A stretch of 18,137 bases of DNA from Betaproteobacteria bacterium (GTDB taxonomy: Bacteria > Pseudomonadota > Gammaproteobacteria > Burkholderiales > SG8-41): NCBI GenBank assembly GCA_025356695.1, contig JANXSE010000256.1, forward strand, positions 1-18,137, read 5' to 3'. Position numbers and translations under genes: made by a program. Below the pieces are notes generated by a model. That model searched no databases. It saw nothing but the letters and a program-made list of their open reading frames with translations, and had not been told where the DNA came from. Shown piece by piece: positions 1 to 6,262 of the stretch; positions within the stretch are counted from its first letter, which is position 1, and every line of letters starts with the position of its first letter.

Positions 1-260
1 GGCGCCGCCGAGCGGAACCATCTGACAAAGTCGGCCGAACCTGATTGCGCCATCGCAGTATTAGCAGAATCCCCTGAAGATTGAGCATCTTATGCGAGAA
101 AGCTACACAAGGAAAGCAAACCACGCGCAGCAGGCCCGGCGGCGCCGGCTTGGTGTGGCGTGGTTGACGCACCTGCGGCGGCGACCATATTCGGCACGAT
201 TGCGTGGCCGCGTGCAGTGGTCTATGGTCGATGCAAGCAATAATCGGGGAGACTGCAGCA
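1..260. other. Left-edge stretch without a supported gene
   Basis: No reading frame here looks like a protein. The frame that opens near 92 is arginine-rich and runs into the VOC gene in another frame. A weak promoter-like pair (TTGAGC at 81-86 and TACACA at 104-109, spacer 17) could serve the downstream gene, but the -10 match is poor and I do not call it. A Shine-Dalgarno-like GGGGAGA lies just before the ATG at 261. The upstream neighbour is outside the window. Confidence 0.5.
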
Positions 261-1121
261 ATGCAAAAGCAACCGTGCCTTCGCTCACTCGTAGTTCGCG
301 GTCGGCTTTTCGCCGCCGGCTGGATATTTCTGCTGGCCGCTGCAGCCGTCGCGCAAACGCCGCCTGCGCCCAACAGCGGCGTGGCGGTCGGCGGCGTTCA
401 CCTGATCGTGCAGGACCCGGCGCAATTCAGGAAACTACTGATCGACATCTTCGGCGCGACGGTGGCGCAAAACGGTTCGATGGAACTGGTGAAGCTGCCC
501 GGCATGTACATCGCGCTTGAGAAAGGCGAAGCCACCGGCGGTTCAGGCGATTCCGCGATCAACCATTTCGGCGTCTGGATCAAAGACTACGACGAAGCCA
601 AAGCCAAAATCGTCGCCGCCCGCCTTGAGTTCGTCAGTGACAACTACAAGGCGGCCGAGTGTGCGGTGTCGCCGGGCACACCGGCCTGCCAGATGACGGT
701 GACGTTTCCGAGCGGCGTCCGAATCGAATTCACGGAAGACAAGAAACTGGCGACGACTTCGGCCTTCCATCACATCCACATGATGGTCACCGAGCCCGAA
801 ATCACCCGCGACTGGTACGCGAAAGTGTTCGGCGGCACGCCTTACCTGCGTCGCGGCACGATCGTGGCAGCGCTGCTCGACCGCGGCGAAGTCGACTTCA
901 ACAAATCGAAACAAACGCAGGCACCGACCAAGGGTCGCGCGATCGACCGTTTCGGACTGGAAGTGAAAGGACTCGAAGCGTTCTGCAAAAAACTGGAAGC
1001 GGCAGGCATCAAACTCGACAAGCCGCCGCACGCAGCGCCGGGCGCCAACTACAAGCACGCTTTCATCACTGATCCGGTGGGCGCGCGCATCGAATTGACC
1101 GAGGGGCTTGCGGCGAACTGA
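261..1121 (+). CDS. Secreted two-domain VOC (glyoxalase-fold) protein
   Basis: A 286-residue protein whose N-terminus has basic residues and a hydrophobic stretch ending in AVA before QTPPAP, a typical Sec signal with cleavage near residue 31. The mature part holds two vicinal-oxygen-chelate modules. The first starts at GGVHLIVQD and ends at VRIEFTE; the second starts at FHHIHMMVTEP and ends at DPVGARIELTE. VOC folds use His and Glu at these beta strands to bind a metal. Module 1 keeps His (GVHL), His (NHFG) and Glu (IEFTE). Module 2 keeps His and Glu but has Arg-Phe where NHF would be. The ATG at 261 was chosen over a GTG at 204 because GGGGAGA precedes it by 8 bases and it gives a clean signal peptide. 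VOC proteins include lyases, dioxygenases and resistance proteins, and the substrate cannot be told from sequence. The gene stands alone, followed by a stem-loop. Confidence 0.8.
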   Translation: MQKQPCLRSLVVRGRLFAAGWIFLLAAAAVAQTPPAPNSGVAVGGVHLIVQDPAQFRKLLIDIFGATVAQNGSMELVKLPGMYIALEKGEATGGSGDSAINHFGVWIKDYDEAKAKIVAARLEFVSDNYKAAECAVSPGTPACQMTVTFPSGVRIEFTEDKKLATTSAFHHIHMMVTEPEITRDWYAKVFGGTPYLRRGTIVAALLDRGEVDFNKSKQTQAPTKGRAIDRFGLEVKGLEAFCKKLEAAGIKLDKPPHAAPGANYKHAFITDPVGARIELTEGLAAN

Positions 1122-1145
1122 GTGGCACTGTTACCTGCCTTCTAA

Positions 1146-1199
1146 AAATTAAAGGGGCCGCGCCGTCGGCACATATATCGAGCCAGGCCCTTTTAATTT
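1146..1199 (+). terminator. Long stem-loop downstream of the VOC gene
   Basis: The arms aaattaaaggggcc (1146-1159) and ggcccttttaattt (1186-1199) pair over 14 bp with a single G-U pair and a 26-base loop. The right arm carries a T-rich run, so it could act as an intrinsic terminator for the VOC gene, though the loop is long and the U-rich part lies inside the stem. It could also act on the opposite strand. Confidence 0.5.
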
Positions 1200-1226
1200 C
1201 ACCTCCCTATTCATTGCGGGGGATCG

Positions 1227-1243
1227 GCCGCTTCGTAAGCGGC
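1227..1243. repeat. Small perfect hairpin
   Basis: gccgctt (1227-1233), loop cgt, aagcggc (1237-1243). A second weaker hairpin follows at once (ggatg 1244-1248 with catcc 1257-1261). Both lie in the leader of the small orphan gene at 1321. I know no assigned function for them. Confidence 0.45.
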
Positions 1244-1320
1244 GGATGAATTAATGCATCCGAATGTCCGGGCGCTCGATATTGCGATAGAGTAGCCCTC
1301 CGCAAATAACCGGATCGTTC

Positions 1321-1716
1321 ATGAAAAAGGCATATGTTGAATTCATTGCGGCCTTAATCCTAAATACGCCAATTAGCGCAACTACGGCGCAGAGTTATGA
1401 ACCGTGTGAGAAGTATGAGTATGCGGAACTAAAAGCCCTAACGCAGAAGCAACTCCAGGCGGAGTATTGTAAGGTTGCACGACACACTAACGACATCTAC
1501 AAGGCTATCGGCTACGCATCAGCCGACCACAAAAATACCGACGCGCTGATCCGCGAGCGAAATAACTGCTGGCAAGCGGCGGAAAAGATGGGGAGACAGC
1601 CTCTATTTAAGACAGTAAAAAAAGACTGTCCTGACTTGGCGCAGGTGGCCCCTCTAGACGCAGCACTAGAAAAGGCACGAGAAAATTTAGAAAAGGCAAG
1701 AGCGCGTAACCGCTAG
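1321..1716 (+). CDS. Small secreted four-cysteine orphan protein
   Basis: A 131-residue protein I do not recognise. The first 23 or so residues (MKKAYVEF, then a hydrophobic run ending ATTAQS) look like a Sec signal peptide. The mature part is highly charged and probably helical, with four cysteines at 29, 50, 83 and 103, which would allow two disulfides in the periplasm. The C-terminus is a Lys/Glu/Ala/Arg helix (EKARENLEKARARNR). Its base composition is clearly more AT-rich than all flanking genes, with unusual codons such as AAA, CTA, TTA and ATA, which suggests recent transfer or poor adaptation. A promoter-like pair TTGCGA (1282-1287) and AATAAC (1305-1310), spacer 17, would start transcription a few bases before the ATG. 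No good ribosome binding site is visible. The protein-like composition and signal peptide argue for a real gene; its function is unknown. Confidence 0.55.
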   Translation: MKKAYVEFIAALILNTPISATTAQSYEPCEKYEYAELKALTQKQLQAEYCKVARHTNDIYKAIGYASADHKNTDALIRERNNCWQAAEKMGRQPLFKTVKKDCPDLAQVAPLDAALEKARENLEKARARNR

Positions 1717-1839
1717 TTCGTGCCCCCCCCGGCAAGGGTCGTTGTCCTATGATTACGTGGCACAGGAACGCACTAGGAGCAGACCACGGTTTATGACTAA
1801 GGGCTATGAAAAACCTGAACCCAAAAGGGATTATTCCCG

Positions 1840-1855
1840 TATCGCCTTACGGCGA
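1840..1855. repeat. Hairpin atcgcc/ggcgat
   Basis: Perfect 6-bp arms around the 4-base loop ttac. It is the first of two hairpins separated by only ten bases. Confidence 0.4.
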
Positions 1856-1865
1856 TTCGTGAATC

Positions 1866-1883
1866 CCGCGCCATGCGGCGCGG
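1866..1883. repeat. GC-rich hairpin ccgcgcc/ggcgcgg
   Basis: Perfect 7-bp GC-only arms with the loop atgc, ten bases after the hairpin at 1840-1855. No T-run follows on the plus strand, so it is not an obvious terminator. Confidence 0.45.
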
Positions 1884-1961
1884 AACCGCGCGCTTTGCAC
1901 GTATTCAACGACGGTTTACGAATGGGAAAGCACGGCATTCTTGCGAAGACTGGCGCGCGTC

Positions 1962-1990
1962 CAAACCGATGTCCACTGGACATCGGTTTG
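1962..1990. repeat. 29-nt near-perfect palindrome
   Basis: Arms caaaccgatgtcca (1962-1975) and tggacatcggtttg (1977-1990) are exact reverse complements around one central C at 1976. With a one-base centre an RNA hairpin would have to open several central pairs, so a DNA-level role fits better: a dimeric regulator site, a cruciform, or the junction of an inverted duplication. It is not followed by a T-run. Confidence 0.7.
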
Positions 1991-2062
1991 TCGAACGGGG
2001 GGCGCACATGGGTGACCTGCACCCCGCCAGCCCTACCAATTTAAAGTAGAGAAGCGCCGTAG

Positions 2063-2089
2063 GGCGCAATAAGCGAAGCGCATTGCGCC
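2063..2089. repeat. Palindromic intergenic element with GCGAAGC core
   Basis: Arms ggcgcaat (2063-2070) and attgcgcc (2082-2089) flank aagcgaagcgc, whose GC-GAA-GC core itself forms a mini-hairpin. The preceding cgtag and the overall layout resemble, from memory, dispersed palindromes with an agcgaagcg centre found between genes of many environmental Proteobacteria. It sits about 20 bases past the rsmE stop codon and could protect or end that transcript, although no U-tract follows on the minus strand. Confidence 0.55.
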
Positions 2090-2110
2090 GCATGTGCAAC
2101 TAACACCCCG

Positions 2111-2869
2111 TCAAAAATCCCCCCACAGCGTATTCATCGCTGCGAGTGCGGCGAGCGCCGCCGTCTCGGTGCGCAGAATGCGCGGGCCGAGACGCACGGC
2201 GGTGAAGCCGTGCTGCATCGCCAGCTCGATTTCATTCTCGCTGAAACCGCCCTCCGGACCGGCGAGCAGCATGACGGCCGCAGGCCGCGCCAGTGCAGAC
2301 AGGTTTTGCGTCGCCGCGGGCGACATCAATAGCCGCCGTCCGTCTGCCGGCGCGGCATCAAGCCCGGCGAACCAGTCGAGCATCGTCAGCGGTTCGAAAA
2401 CCTGCGGCACCGCATTGCGCCCGCATTGCTCGCAGGCGGAGATTGCGACCTGCCGCCAGTGCGCGAGCCGCGTGCCGGTGCGGCGCTCGTCGAGGCGCAC
2501 GATGCTGCGCTCACTGTAGATCGGCTGCACGGCATTGACGCCGAGCTCGACTGCTTTCTGCAGCGTGTAATCCATGCGATCACCGCTGGAGATCGCCTGC
2601 ACCAGCGTGCAGTGCAGCGGCGACTCGCGGCTGACCGCAGCGCCGGCGCCGAGCTTGACGCTGACGCCGTGGCGGTCGATATGCGTGATGGCGGCGTCGA
2701 ATTCGATGCCGCCGGCAAACACCGTGACATGGTCATCGACTGCGGCGCGCAACACCCGCGACAGATGGTGCGCGGCGGCGGCGGGCAGCGCGAACTGGGC
2801 ACCCGGCGCGAGGGTGTCTTCCACATGAATGCGGGACAGGCTGCCGGTGTTGCTGCGGGCTTTGCGCAT
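2111..2869 (-). CDS. rsmE: 16S rRNA (uracil1498-N3)-methyltransferase RsmE
   Basis: A 252-residue cytosolic SPOUT-superfamily methyltransferase that transfers a methyl group from S-adenosylmethionine to N3 of U1498 in the 16S rRNA decoding region. The N-terminal part (to about residue 75) is the PUA-like RNA-binding domain, with HHLSRVLRA. The C-terminal trefoil-knot domain shows the family motifs SGDRMDYTLQKAVELGV, LLAGPEGGFSENE and RLGPRILRTETAALAAL, which form the cofactor pocket. The length matches the family. The ATG at 2869 has no clear Shine-Dalgarno, but a CATAAT box lies only 6 bases upstream of it, so the mRNA could be nearly leaderless; this is weak. phrB lies 202 bases upstream on the same strand, with repeats in between, so co-transcription is uncertain. 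Confidence 0.95.
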   Translation of the reverse strand: MRKARSNTGSLSRIHVEDTLAPGAQFALPAAAAHHLSRVLRAAVDDHVTVFAGGIEFDAAITHIDRHGVSVKLGAGAAVSRESPLHCTLVQAISSGDRMDYTLQKAVELGVNAVQPIYSERSIVRLDERRTGTRLAHWRQVAISACEQCGRNAVPQVFEPLTMLDWFAGLDAAPADGRRLLMSPAATQNLSALARPAAVMLLAGPEGGFSENEIELAMQHGFTAVRLGPRILRTETAALAALAAMNTLWGDF

Positions 2870-2935
2870 GGGGAGATTATGCCACGCGTTATTTGCCGCG
2901 AATGCGCCAGGGAATCTGAATCTCTGACATACCTG

Positions 2936-2966
2936 CGTTCGTCCTGAGCTTGTCGAAGGATGAACG
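2936..2966. repeat. Dispersed-type palindromic repeat, copy 1
   Basis: Arms cgttcgtcct (2936-2945) and aggatgaacg (2957-2966) pair with one G-U, around gagcttgtcga. The wording (gttcgtcctgag, cttgtcgaagg, tgaacg) is that of a very common intergenic repeat in environmental proteobacterial genomes, as I remember it. It lies in the rsmE-phrB gap, 29 bases before a second longer copy. Confidence 0.65.
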
Positions 2967-2995
2967 CTGGATCACCATGATTCTGCGCACTTCTC

Positions 2996-3050
2996 CGTTC
3001 ATGGTTCGACAAGGCTCTCCTGAGCGAAGTCGAAGGGCTCACCACGAACG
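2996..3050. repeat. Dispersed-type palindromic repeat, copy 2 (nested)
   Basis: Outer arms cgttcatggt (2996-3005) and accacgaacg (3041-3050) pair with one mismatch. Inside lie the second arms ttcgac and gtcgaa, and innermost gctc and gagc. It shares the tgagc, gtcgaagg and gaacg words with the copy at 2936-2966. Nested arms allow a long branched or extended hairpin in RNA or single-stranded DNA. Confidence 0.65.
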
Positions 3051-3071
3051 AAGCGGGCATGCAACGCTTCT

Positions 3072-4493
3072 CTAAACGCTGCGCACCTTCTTGTAGAGTT
3101 CGAGCGTGACCGCGCGCGCCGCGGCGTGGTCAACCAGCGGCGGCGGATAATCGCGCCCGATCGCGATGCCAGCGGCTTCTTGTTGCGCGGCGTTCATCAG
3201 CCACGGCGCGTGAATCTGGCGCTCGCTGCAGCCCTTCAGTTCCGGCACATACTTGCGGATGAATTCGCCTTTGGGATCGAACTTCTCCGACTGCGTGACC
3301 GGATTGAATATTCTGAAATAGGGCTGCGCGTCGCAGCCGGTCGACGACGCCCACTGCCAGCCGCCGTTGTTGGCCGAGAGATCGAAGTCGTTCAGTTGTT
3401 CGGCGAAATAGCGCTCGCCCCAGCGCCAGTCGATGTGCAGGTCTTTGACCAGAAACGAGGCGACGACCATGCGCAGGCGGTTATGCATATAACCGGTTTG
3501 ATTCAACTGGCGCATCGCCGCGTCGACCAGCGGATAGCCGGTGCGCGCTTCGCACCACGCCGCGAAACGCGCCTTGTCGTTCGGAAACACGATGGCATCG
3601 TACTCGGGACGAAAGGATTGCGTCGCCACGCGCGGATGGTGGTACAGAATCATGCAATAAAAATCGCGCCAGATCAGTTCCGACAGCCACACCGCGGCGC
3701 CACGCCCGGCGTCGTGCCAGGCCGCCGCCGCCAGCGCGCGGATCGAAATGGTGCCGAAACGCAGATGCACCGACAGGTAACTCGGCCCCTTCACTGCCGG
3801 GAAATCGCGGCGCTCATGATAGGCGGTCATGCGCTTTTTGAAATCGGCGAACAATTTGTCCGCGCCGCTGACGCCGGGTTCGATACCGAGGGCGAGCAGA
3901 TTGGTCGGCTCGAAACCGAGTGCTTCGAGCGCCGGCAATTCAAAGCCCGGCAATACCGCCAGTTGACCATCCGCGGGCTCTACCGCATGCGCTTGCAGAT
4001 CGCTGCCGCTCAAACGCTTCAGCCAGGCATTCTTGTACGGCGTGAAAACGCTGTACGGGCGGCCGTCCTGGGTCAGAACTTCATTTTTCTCAAAGACGAC
4101 CTGATCCTTACCGGCGACGAAATCGACGCCCGCTGCGGCCAGCGCCTCGCGCACCGCGCCATCGCGCACCACCGCAGCCGGCTCGTAATCGTCATTGGCA
4201 AACACTGCCTCTGCCTTGAGCCGCGCCGCCAGCGCAGGGATTTCAGTACGCGCATGCCCGTGCACCACCAGCAAGCCGCCGCCGTGGCGGCGCAAGGCCA
4301 GATCGAGCTCGCGCACGCTGTGCCAGATGAATTCGACGCGGCGGTCGCGACGCGCCAGGCCATCGAGTATTTCGCGGTCGAATACAAACACGCAATAAAC
4401 GCGGCGACCGGCCGCCAGCGCGCGGGCCAGCGCGGCGTGATCGTACGCGCGCAGGTCGCGCCTGAACCAGACGAGGGCGGTTTCGTAATTCAT
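3072..4493 (-). CDS. phrB: Deoxyribodipyrimidine photolyase
   Basis: A 473-residue flavoprotein of the class I photolyase/cryptochrome family, which uses blue light and reduced FAD to split cyclobutane pyrimidine dimers. The N-terminal Rossmann domain begins [17 protein letters not shown] and would bind the antenna cofactor. The C-terminal FAD domain contains [34 protein letters not shown], then the signature [20 protein letters not shown] and [16 protein letters not shown]. The three tryptophans of the electron-transfer chain appear present (WRDF, DWRWGE, GGWQW), and the Asn-Asp-rich flavin loop is intact. Length is typical (E. coli enzyme 472). The start at 4493 gives the canonical N-terminus although no Shine-Dalgarno is seen. 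It is divergent from yqgE, with a 127-base shared intergenic region. A DNA-repair-active photolyase is far more likely than a cryptochrome. Confidence 0.95.
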   Translation of the reverse strand: MNYETALVWFRRDLRAYDHAALARALAAGRRVYCVFVFDREILDGLARRDRRVEFIWHSVRELDLALRRHGGGLLVVHGHARTEIPALAARLKAEAVFANDDYEPAAVVRDGAVREALAAAGVDFVAGKDQVVFEKNEVLTQDGRPYSVFTPYKNAWLKRLSGSDLQAHAVEPADGQLAVLPGFELPALEALGFEPTNLLALGIEPGVSGADKLFADFKKRMTAYHERRDFPAVKGPSYLSVHLRFGTISIRALAAAAWHDAGRGAAVWLSELIWRDFYCMILYHHPRVATQSFRPEYDAIVFPNDKARFAAWCEARTGYPLVDAAMRQLNQTGYMHNRLRMVVASFLVKDLHIDWRWGERYFAEQLNDFDLSANNGGWQWASSTGCDAQPYFRIFNPVTQSEKFDPKGEFIRKYVPELKGCSERQIHAPWLMNAAQQEAAGIAIGRDYPPPLVDHAAARAVTLELYKKVRSV

Positions 4494-4537
4494 GGTGGAT
4501 TCTGACGCACAGGGTGCATTTTGCTGCCTTGCGGCAA

Positions 4538-4566
4538 TTGTGAATAGCCGGCGCTGCGTTTACAAT
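4538..4566 (+). promoter_or_regulatory. Sigma-70 promoter for yqgE-ruvX-pyrRBX
   Basis: TTGTGA (4538-4543), a 17-base spacer and TACAAT (4561-4566) match the sigma-70 consensus at 4 of 6 and 5 of 6 positions. Initiation would fall near 4573 and leave a leader of about 48 bases before the yqgE ATG. On the opposite strand TTGTAA and CACAAT, also 17 bases apart, overlap it and could be the weaker phrB promoter. Confidence 0.6.
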
Positions 4567-4620
4567 AGCGCCCGACAGACAAATCCGGCGCGAGGCGAGC
4601 GGGAACAGAAACCCCAATAC

Positions 4621-5181
4621 ATGCAATCAGTGAACCTCACGCATCACTTCCTGATCGCCATGCCCAACATGGCGGACCCGCATTTTTCCAAGACCCTGAC
4701 CTATATCTGCGAGCACAACGAAAAAGGTGCGCTCGGCGTGGTGGTAAACCGCCCGATCGACCTCGCGTTGTCCAAGCTGCTCGAACAAGTCAGCATCCCG
4801 ATTACCAATGAAGACTGCGCCGCCATCCCAGTGCACTACGGCGGCCCGGTGCAAACCGACCGCGGCTTCGTGCTGCACGGGCCGGTCGGCAACTGGCAGT
4901 CAACGCTGTCAATCAACGCGGCCATCGGCCTCACCACCTCCAAGGATATTTTGCAGGCGGTGGCGCGCGGCGACGGGCCGGAACAGATATTCGTCACGCT
5001 CGGCTACGCCGGCTGGGCCGCCGGCCAGATTGAAAACGAGCTCGCGCAAAATGCCTGGCTCACCGTGCCAGCCGACCATGACGTCATTTTTGCGCTGCCT
5101 TGCGCAGAACGCGTGCCGGCGGCAATGCATTTGCTCGGCATCGATTTCGCCAGCCTCTCCGACGAGGCCGGACATGCGTGA
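4621..5181 (+). CDS. yqgE: YqgE/AlgH family protein (DUF179)
   Basis: A 186-residue cytosolic protein of the UPF0301/AlgH family. The family hallmarks are clear: [20 protein letters not shown] at the N-terminus, [19 protein letters not shown], then [15 protein letters not shown] and the [18 protein letters not shown] segment. The biochemical function of the family is not established; AlgH was first linked to alginate regulation in Pseudomonas. The ATG at 4621 gives the family's usual N-terminus; longer upstream starts would add junk. No strong Shine-Dalgarno is visible. It is first in a plus-strand cluster with ruvX and the pyrimidine genes. Adjacency of yqgE and ruvX (yqgF) is widespread in Proteobacteria and also occurs in E. 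coli. Confidence 0.93.
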   Translation: MQSVNLTHHFLIAMPNMADPHFSKTLTYICEHNEKGALGVVVNRPIDLALSKLLEQVSIPITNEDCAAIPVHYGGPVQTDRGFVLHGPVGNWQSTLSINAAIGLTTSKDILQAVARGDGPEQIFVTLGYAGWAAGQIENELAQNAWLTVPADHDVIFALPCAERVPAAMHLLGIDFASLSDEAGHA

Positions 5182-5286
5182 CCGTGCGAAGGGCCTGAGG
5201 AGTGAGGCGTGAAGTGTTCAGCACCCGCAGCCACCCGCGCATGGCGACCACATCCATTGTTACCGCTGCCGATTGACGCATTGAAC

Positions 5287-5745
5287 ATGACCGACGCCGC
5301 GAACCCCAAGCCTCAGCGCGCAAGCGGCGCCGTGATGGCATTCGATTTCGGTGAAAAACGCATCGGTGCCGCCATCGGTGAAACGACCATCGGTATCGCC
5401 CATCCGCTCACCACCATACACGCGGCGGATAAACAACGCCGTTATGCCGCGATCGAAACGCTGATCCGCGAATGGCAACCGGCGCTGCTGGTGGTCGGCC
5501 TGCCGGCACATCTCGACGGCAGCGAACACGCAATATCGCGCCTCGCGCGCAAATTCGCCGGCGAATTGTCGCGGCGCTTCAATCTGCCGGTCGAGTTCGT
5601 CGATGAGCGTCTGACTTCGGCGGCGGCTGAATCCACGCTTGAGGAATCCGGCGTGGCCGCGCATAAGCGCAAGGCAATCATCGACTCGGTCGCCGCACAA
5701 CATATTCTGCAGGACTACCTCGATCGTACTGGACGCCCGTCATGA
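5287..5745 (+). CDS. ruvX: Pre-16S rRNA nuclease / RuvX-type RNase H-fold protein (YqgF)
   Basis: A 152-residue YqgF/RuvX protein with an RNase H-like fold. E. coli YqgF is implicated in trimming the 5' end of 16S rRNA; older annotation calls it a putative Holliday junction resolvase. The visible motifs are AFDFGEKRIGAAIG, with the first catalytic Asp at about residue 20, then LLVVGLPAHLDG, VEFVDERLTS, and the C-terminal IDSVAAQHILQDYL with another acidic residue. The chosen ATG (5287) gives a family-like length. A GTG at 5209 is in frame and has a better Shine-Dalgarno (AGGAG, 6-8 bases upstream) but would add 26 non-conserved residues. The stop codon overlaps the pyrR start in ATGA, so the two genes are translationally coupled. 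Confidence 0.93.
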   Translation: MTDAANPKPQRASGAVMAFDFGEKRIGAAIGETTIGIAHPLTTIHAADKQRRYAAIETLIREWQPALLVVGLPAHLDGSEHAISRLARKFAGELSRRFNLPVEFVDERLTSAAAESTLEESGVAAHKRKAIIDSVAAQHILQDYLDRTGRPS

Positions 5746-6248
5746 CGCACGCCGAGTTGCCGGATGCCGAAGCCCTGCTCAAAACCCTGGCGACGCTCAT
5801 GCGTCCGCAGGTGACACCGCAAACCGCCTTGATCGGCATCGTCACCGGCGGCGCCTGGCTGGCCGAACGCCTGCACAAGGAACTCGGCCTCGCCGTGCCG
5901 GTGGGCACGCTCGACGTTTCGTTTTACCGCGACGATTTCCATCGCAAGGGGCTCAAGCGCAAAGTGGCGCCTTCGACCATTCCGTTCGAAGTCGATGGCC
6001 GCGATCTGATTCTGGTTGACGACGTGTTGTTCACCGGCCGCACCATACGCGCCGCCATGAATGAACTGTTCGACTACGGGCGGCCGGCGAGCATACGGCT
6101 GGCGGCACTCATCGACCGCGGCGGGCGCGAACTGCCGATCGCCGCGCAGTTTGTCGGCGCCACGCTGGATGCACCGTCCGGGCAAAGCATCGATCTCGAA
6201 CAAGCCGAAGGCGGCAAGCTGCGCCTCGTCATGCAACCAGCAAAATAG
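5742..6248 (+). CDS. pyrR: PyrR family regulator / uracil phosphoribosyltransferase-like protein
   Basis: A 168-residue type I phosphoribosyltransferase fold protein. The PRPP loop is clear ([13 protein letters not shown], residues 89-101), and [10 protein letters not shown] and [11 protein letters not shown] identify PyrR rather than a plain uracil phosphoribosyltransferase. In Bacillus PyrR binds pyr mRNA to attenuate transcription and has uracil phosphoribosyltransferase activity. Compared from memory with the Bacillus protein, the N-terminal TRIAHEI helix is replaced by KTLATLM and the His of RGHREL is Gly, so the same RNA-contact surface is not preserved; the Pseudomonas form looks similar. 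No Bacillus-type attenuator is seen. The start overlaps the ruvX stop by 4 bases, and pyrB follows after 14 bases. A role in pyrimidine control or salvage is likely, but the mechanism is open. Confidence 0.9.
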   Translation: MTHAELPDAEALLKTLATLMRPQVTPQTALIGIVTGGAWLAERLHKELGLAVPVGTLDVSFYRDDFHRKGLKRKVAPSTIPFEVDGRDLILVDDVLFTGRTIRAAMNELFDYGRPASIRLAALIDRGGRELPIAAQFVGATLDAPSGQSIDLEQAEGGKLRLVMQPAK

Positions 6249-6262
6249 CGGACAAGCCGACG

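Larger units (their letters stand above)
1717..2110. other. Non-coding, hairpin-rich stretch
   Basis: About 390 bases between the orphan gene and the end of rsmE. A 100-codon open frame (1742-2044) has no recognisable domain, an arginine- and proline-rich makeup and no ribosome binding site, so I treat it as spurious. The stretch holds four inverted repeats, listed separately (1840-1855, 1866-1883, 1962-1990, 2063-2089), plus a run of seven C at about 1722. It may be a decayed mobile or phage segment or a structured untranslated region; nothing seen decides this. Confidence 0.5.

Noticed and set aside
92..520. A 142-codon frame at the left edge
   Set aside because: Very Arg-rich and overlaps the start of the VOC gene, which has a signal peptide and conserved domains.
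1742..2044. A 100-codon frame after the orphan gene
   Set aside because: No ribosome site, no domain, Arg/Pro-rich composition, and it runs through several hairpins including the 29-nt palindrome.
2936..3050. Small CRISPR-like array
   Set aside because: Only two imperfect, internally palindromic units of different length with one spacer-like gap, and no cas genes; it fits dispersed palindromic repeats better.
3126..4505. A 459-codon open frame antisense to phrB
   Set aside because: It mirrors the photolyase gene and shows no recognisable motif; the photolyase signatures settle the strand.
5182..5286. A Bacillus-type PyrR attenuator before the pyr genes
   Set aside because: A ggcctgagg word is vaguely like the PyrR-binding loop, but the pattern does not match in order and no competing terminator hairpin follows.
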